From contig NZ_JAEKKT010000187.1 of assembly GCF_019510245.1 (NCBI RefSeq), positions 18,288 through 82,287 of the forward strand: a DNA stretch of 64,000 nt, in the 5' to 3' direction. Below the pieces are notes generated by a model that had not been told where the DNA came from, ran no database searches, and was given only the letters and a program-made list of their open reading frames with translations. The first letter of the stretch is position 1. Each line of letters starts with the position of its first letter. Of the stretch, positions 62,201 through 64,000 are shown one piece after another. The stretch comes from Streptomyces sp. Its GTDB lineage: Bacteria; Actinomycetota; Actinomycetes; Streptomycetales; Streptomycetaceae. The translations under genes and the position numbers were made by a program.

Positions 62201-64000
62201 CTGGGTGTGGAGAGGGTCGGCCTCGACGACGACTTCTTCACCCTGGGCGGCCACTCGCTGCTGGCGATCCGGCTGATCAGCCGGATCCGGACGGTCCTGA
62301 ACGTCGAGTTGCCGATCCAGGTGTTCTTCGAGGTGCCGTCGCCGGCCGGGGTCGCGGCCTGGCTGGCCGAATCGGCGGTCACCGAAGGGCGTGCGGCGCT
62401 GGTGCCGGCGGAGCGGCCGGAGCGGGTGCCGCTGTCGTTCGCGCAGCGCCGCCTGTGGTTCCTGGGGCAGCTGGAGGGTCCGAGCGTCACCTACAACGCC
62501 TCGGTGGCGCTGCGACTGAGCGGAGAGTTGGACCGGCAGGCACTGGCGGCCGCGTTCAACGACGTGATCGGGCGGCACGAGGTGCTGCGCACGGTCCTGC
62601 CGGCGGTGGATGGTGAGCCGTATCAGCGTGTCCTGTCGGTGGAGGCGTGCGGGTTCGAGCTTGCGGTGGTCGAGGTGGCGCCGCAAGAGCTGGACGGTGC
62701 GGTGGCCGAGGCCTCAGGTTACGCGTTCGACCTGTCGGCGGAGGTCCCGCTGCGGGCGACGGTGTTCGCGGTGGCGCCGCAGGAGCATGTGCTGGTGGTG
62801 CTGATGCACCACATCGCGGGTGATGGTTGGTCGACGGGGCCGATGCTGCGGGATGTGTCGGAGGCGTACGCGGCACGGCTGGGCGGTGCGGCGCCGGTGT
62901 GGGAGCCGTTGCCGGTGCAGTACGCGGATTACGCGGTGTGGCAGCGGGAGTTGCTCGGCGACGAGCAGGACCCGGACAGTGTGCTGTCCGGGCAGGTGGC
63001 GTACTGGCGGGAGGCGTTGGCGGGGGCACCGGAGGAGTTGGAGCTGCCGGCCGATCGTCGGCGTCCGGCGGTCGCCTCGTACCGTGGGCACGAGGTGCTG
63101 CTGGACGCCCCGGCCGAGCTGCATGCGCGGGTGCTGGAGGTGGCGCGTGAGCGGGGGGTGACCCTGTTCATGGTGCTGCAGGCGGCGTTGGCGGTCACCC
63201 TGAACCGGATCGGCGCGGGCACGGACATCCCGATCGGGTCGCCGGTCGCCGGGCGCACCGATGAGGCGCTCAACGACCTGGTCGGGTTCTTCGTCAACAC
63301 CTTGGTGGTGCGGACCGACCTGTCCGGTGACCCGACCTTCGACGAGGTGCTGGAGCGGGTCCGGGAGACCAGCCTGGGGGCGTTCGCGCACCAGGACGTC
63401 CCGTTCGAGAAGCTGGTCGAGGAGCTGTCGCCGACCCGGTCGATGGCACGCCACCCGCTGTTCCAGGTCATGCTCACCCTGCAGAACACGGAGTCGGCAC
63501 GGCTGGAGCTGCCCGGTCTGCGCGCCGACCGGGTGCCGACCGGCCTGGTATTCGGCAAGTTCGACCTGGACCTGAACCTGAGCGAGGCGTTCGACGCTGA
63601 CGGTGCGCCGGCCGGCTTGCGGGGTGTGCTCCTGGCGGCGGGGGACTTGTTCGATGCGCAGACCGTGCGGCGGATCGGGGACTGGTTGCTCCAGGTCCTG
63701 GAGACGGTGGCGGAGGATCCGCAGCTGCGGGTCGGGCGGATCGACCTGCTCGATCCGGCTGAGCGTCGCCTGCTCCTGGAGGAGTGGAACGACACTGCTC
63801 GGCCGCTGGTGGATGCGACGTTGCCGGGGTTGTTCGCCGGGCAGGTGGCGCGGACGCCGGATGCGGTGGCGGTGGTGTTCGAGGGTGTCGAGGTGTCGTT
63901 CGGGGAGTTGGATGCGCGGGCGAACCGGTTGGCGCGGTTGCTTGTGGGGCGGGGTGTGGGTCCGGAGTCGGTGGTCGCGGTGGTGATGGAGCGCGGCGTG
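59222..64000 (+). CDS. Nonribosomal peptide synthetase, starter C-A(Asp)-PCP then C-A..., open at the right edge
   Basis: 1593 codons are open to the window end. Domains: C1 about 5-430 with HHIVLDG (about 139-145), a starter-type position suggesting N-acylation of the first residue; A1 about 455-955 with YTSGSTGKPKG, NHYGPTETT, YATGDLVRW, GRTDEQVKVRGFRVE and NGKLNRAGLP; PCP with LGGHSLLAIRL (Ser near 1011); C2 about 1070-1510 with LSFAQRRLWFLGQ and HHIAGDGWS; A2 begins about 1535. Reading the ten specificity positions of A1 gives D-L-T-K-V-G-H-I-G plus the invariant K, the published Asp code. No epimerase follows PCP1, so L-Asp is kept. The GTG-rich codon use of C2 to A2 differs slightly from C1. 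Confidence 0.93.
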   Translation, partial: MGASAQGPWDLMSGQLGVWYAQQLAPDNPAYNIGDCTEIHGELDADLFVRALRRTVQEAETFRLRLCVEGGTPRQFLGDAGEVPVHVADLRGEADPRAVAQEWIQADLDTPVELVGGALSGHAFFVLGSDRFLWYQRAHHIVLDGNGLSQFAERLSQVYGVLRAGGDPAESALRSVSELIETDRVYRGSQERDRDRRFWLETFSDHEEETASEGPQGRRLAGRSLTHQQDLGVDATAGLRATAKRLRVSFAGLVIAASAVYQHRSTGAQDVVLGVSASGRTSMREVGIPGMTANIMPIRLRVRPGMSVEELARQTQRALHSGLRHQRYQYPDLLRDLKRVGGTPLYDMIVDVMVADRRIGFGDCAITRTGLASGPAESLKIDVLGDAAEGGVQTIIEMNREYYDAEAASSVSRRFLAVLDWLSSAPATACVSTVDLLDPAERRLVLETWNDTVVPGEALPVPQRFAAQVAATPQAVAVVADGAAVCYAELDARANRLAHHLLAQGVGAQSLVGLCLPRGLQAIEAILAVWKAGAAYLPLDPAYPAQRLDQLLADSGAGHVLGEAALIGELAAQGVRTIALDDPTVLAELIARPTAAPELGLMADQLAYVIYTSGSTGKPKGVAVTHRGLANYVASVPGHVGFGTPGGRYALLQPTVTDLGNTVVFASLTTGGELHVLQEGAVTDPSAVAQYLAENRIDFVKVVPSHLAALGAAAGLAALMPAGVLVLGGEAASPTLVDALLEVAGDRGVFNHYGPTETTIGVVAGRLDRKPVADGVVPLGVPVANTRAYVLDGSLSPVPVGAAGELYVAGPQVARGYVGRAGLTAQRFVACPFGPAGERMYATGDLVRWTTDGELVHLGRTDEQVKVRGFRVEPGEVQAVLAAHESVAQAAVVVREDVPGDKRLVAYVVPAAAQTADAARLSELVLVFLAERLPGYLVPSAVVVLDVLPLTANGKLNRAGLPAPDYLSSTAKAVGRGPATVHEEILCGVFAQVLGVERVGLDDDFFTLGGHSLLAIRLISRIRTVLNVELPIQVFFEVPSPAGVAAWLAESAVTEGRAALVPAERPERVPLSFAQRRLWFLGQLEGPSVTYNASVALRLSGELDRQALAAAFNDVIGRHEVLRTVLPAVDGEPYQRVLSVEACGFELAVVEVAPQELDGAVAEASGYAFDLSAEVPLRATVFAVAPQEHVLVVLMHHIAGDGWSTGPMLRDVSEAYAARLGGAAPVWEPLPVQYADYAVWQRELLGDEQDPDSVLSGQVAYWREALAGAPEELELPADRRRPAVASYRGHEVLLDAPAELHARVLEVARERGVTLFMVLQAALAVTLNRIGAGTDIPIGSPVAGRTDEALNDLVGFFVNTLVVRTDLSGDPTFDEVLERVRETSLGAFAHQDVPFEKLVEELSPTRSMARHPLFQVMLTLQNTESARLELPGLRADRVPTGLVFGKFDLDLNLSEAFDADGAPAGLRGVLLAAGDLFDAQTVRRIGDWLLQVLETVAEDPQLRVGRIDLLDPAERRLLLEEWNDTARPLVDATLPGLFAGQVARTPDAVAVVFEGVEVSFGELDARANRLARLLVGRGVGPESVVAVVMERGV

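Noticed and set aside
61277..62686. Second long minus-strand frame opposite the NRPS
   Set aside because: Same reason: antisense of A1-PCP-C2, with low-complexity composition.
1..64000. tRNA or rRNA genes
   Set aside because: I saw no convincing tRNA cloverleaf or rRNA sequence by eye; a tRNA scan would settle it.

Overview
The DNA is uniformly GC-rich, uses GTG and TTG starts freely, and carries families typical of Streptomyces and close relatives: MmyB-like XRE regulators, many TetR regulators, StrR-like regulation, and an actinomycete plasmid-type Rep with ParA. The left part looks like plasmid or chromosome-arm DNA, and the right part is a nonribosomal peptide (NRPS) cluster that runs off the right edge. 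Decay is heavy. I count well over a dozen genes with frameshifts, internal stops or deletions, plus relics of IS5-, IS256- and IS630-type elements.

Layout. 1-2.9 kb: broken genes (secreted metalloprotease 3' end, GH127-like enzyme, LysR) and an HNH endonuclease domain joined to the LysR remnant. 3.0-7.7 kb: a plasmid maintenance block on the minus strand: small accessory gene, ParB-position gene, parA, HTH gene, rep, a structured repeat-rich leader and a 14-codon ORF. The rep 5' end, leader and 14-codon ORF recur at 30.0-30.9 kb with rep truncated. 8.5-9.5 kb: transposase and DUF7002 relics. 9.6-25.8 kb: small regulator-plus-enzyme pairs (TetR/peroxiredoxin-like, Rieske/TetR, TetR/MBL/SnoaL/quinone reductase, XRE/AKR, LysR/SnoaL, TetR/SDR), several with clear palindromic operators, and a truncated polymorphic toxin domain beside an amber-interrupted gene. 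26.4-29.7 kb: an ABC-2 exporter and a two-component system. 31.4-40.3 kb: a methyltransferase, a second two-component system whose response regulator has an amber codon at position 7, DUF4097 proteins, and a glycosyltransferase/polysaccharide deacetylase pair.

40.3-64 kb: biosynthetic cluster. A 4-hydroxyphenylglycine (Hpg) pathway is visible: an HmaS lacking an internal segment, and a fused hydroxymandelate oxidase/aminotransferase. With it are MbtH, a CmlA-type di-iron beta-hydroxylase, a P450, a MupA-type luciferase-like monooxygenase, a StrR-like regulator, and lipid-tailoring genes (relic of a fatty acyl-AMP ligase, two acyl-CoA dehydrogenases, an acyl carrier protein) placed directly before an NRPS that begins with a condensation domain. 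The first adenylation domain gives the specificity code DLTKVGHIGK, the Asp code. N-acylated Asp, Hpg, and a FAAL/two-ACAD/ACP set point to a lipodepsipeptide related to the enduracidin/ramoplanin group; this is inference from gene content.

The cluster looks eroded. The DrrAB-type exporter, KASIII, a cysteine-synthase-like PLP enzyme and the fatty acyl-AMP ligase are broken. HmaS has lost an iron ligand, and the ACP tail is frameshifted. The NRPS itself reads open from its start to the window edge (1593 codons), so it is either recently silenced or served in trans.
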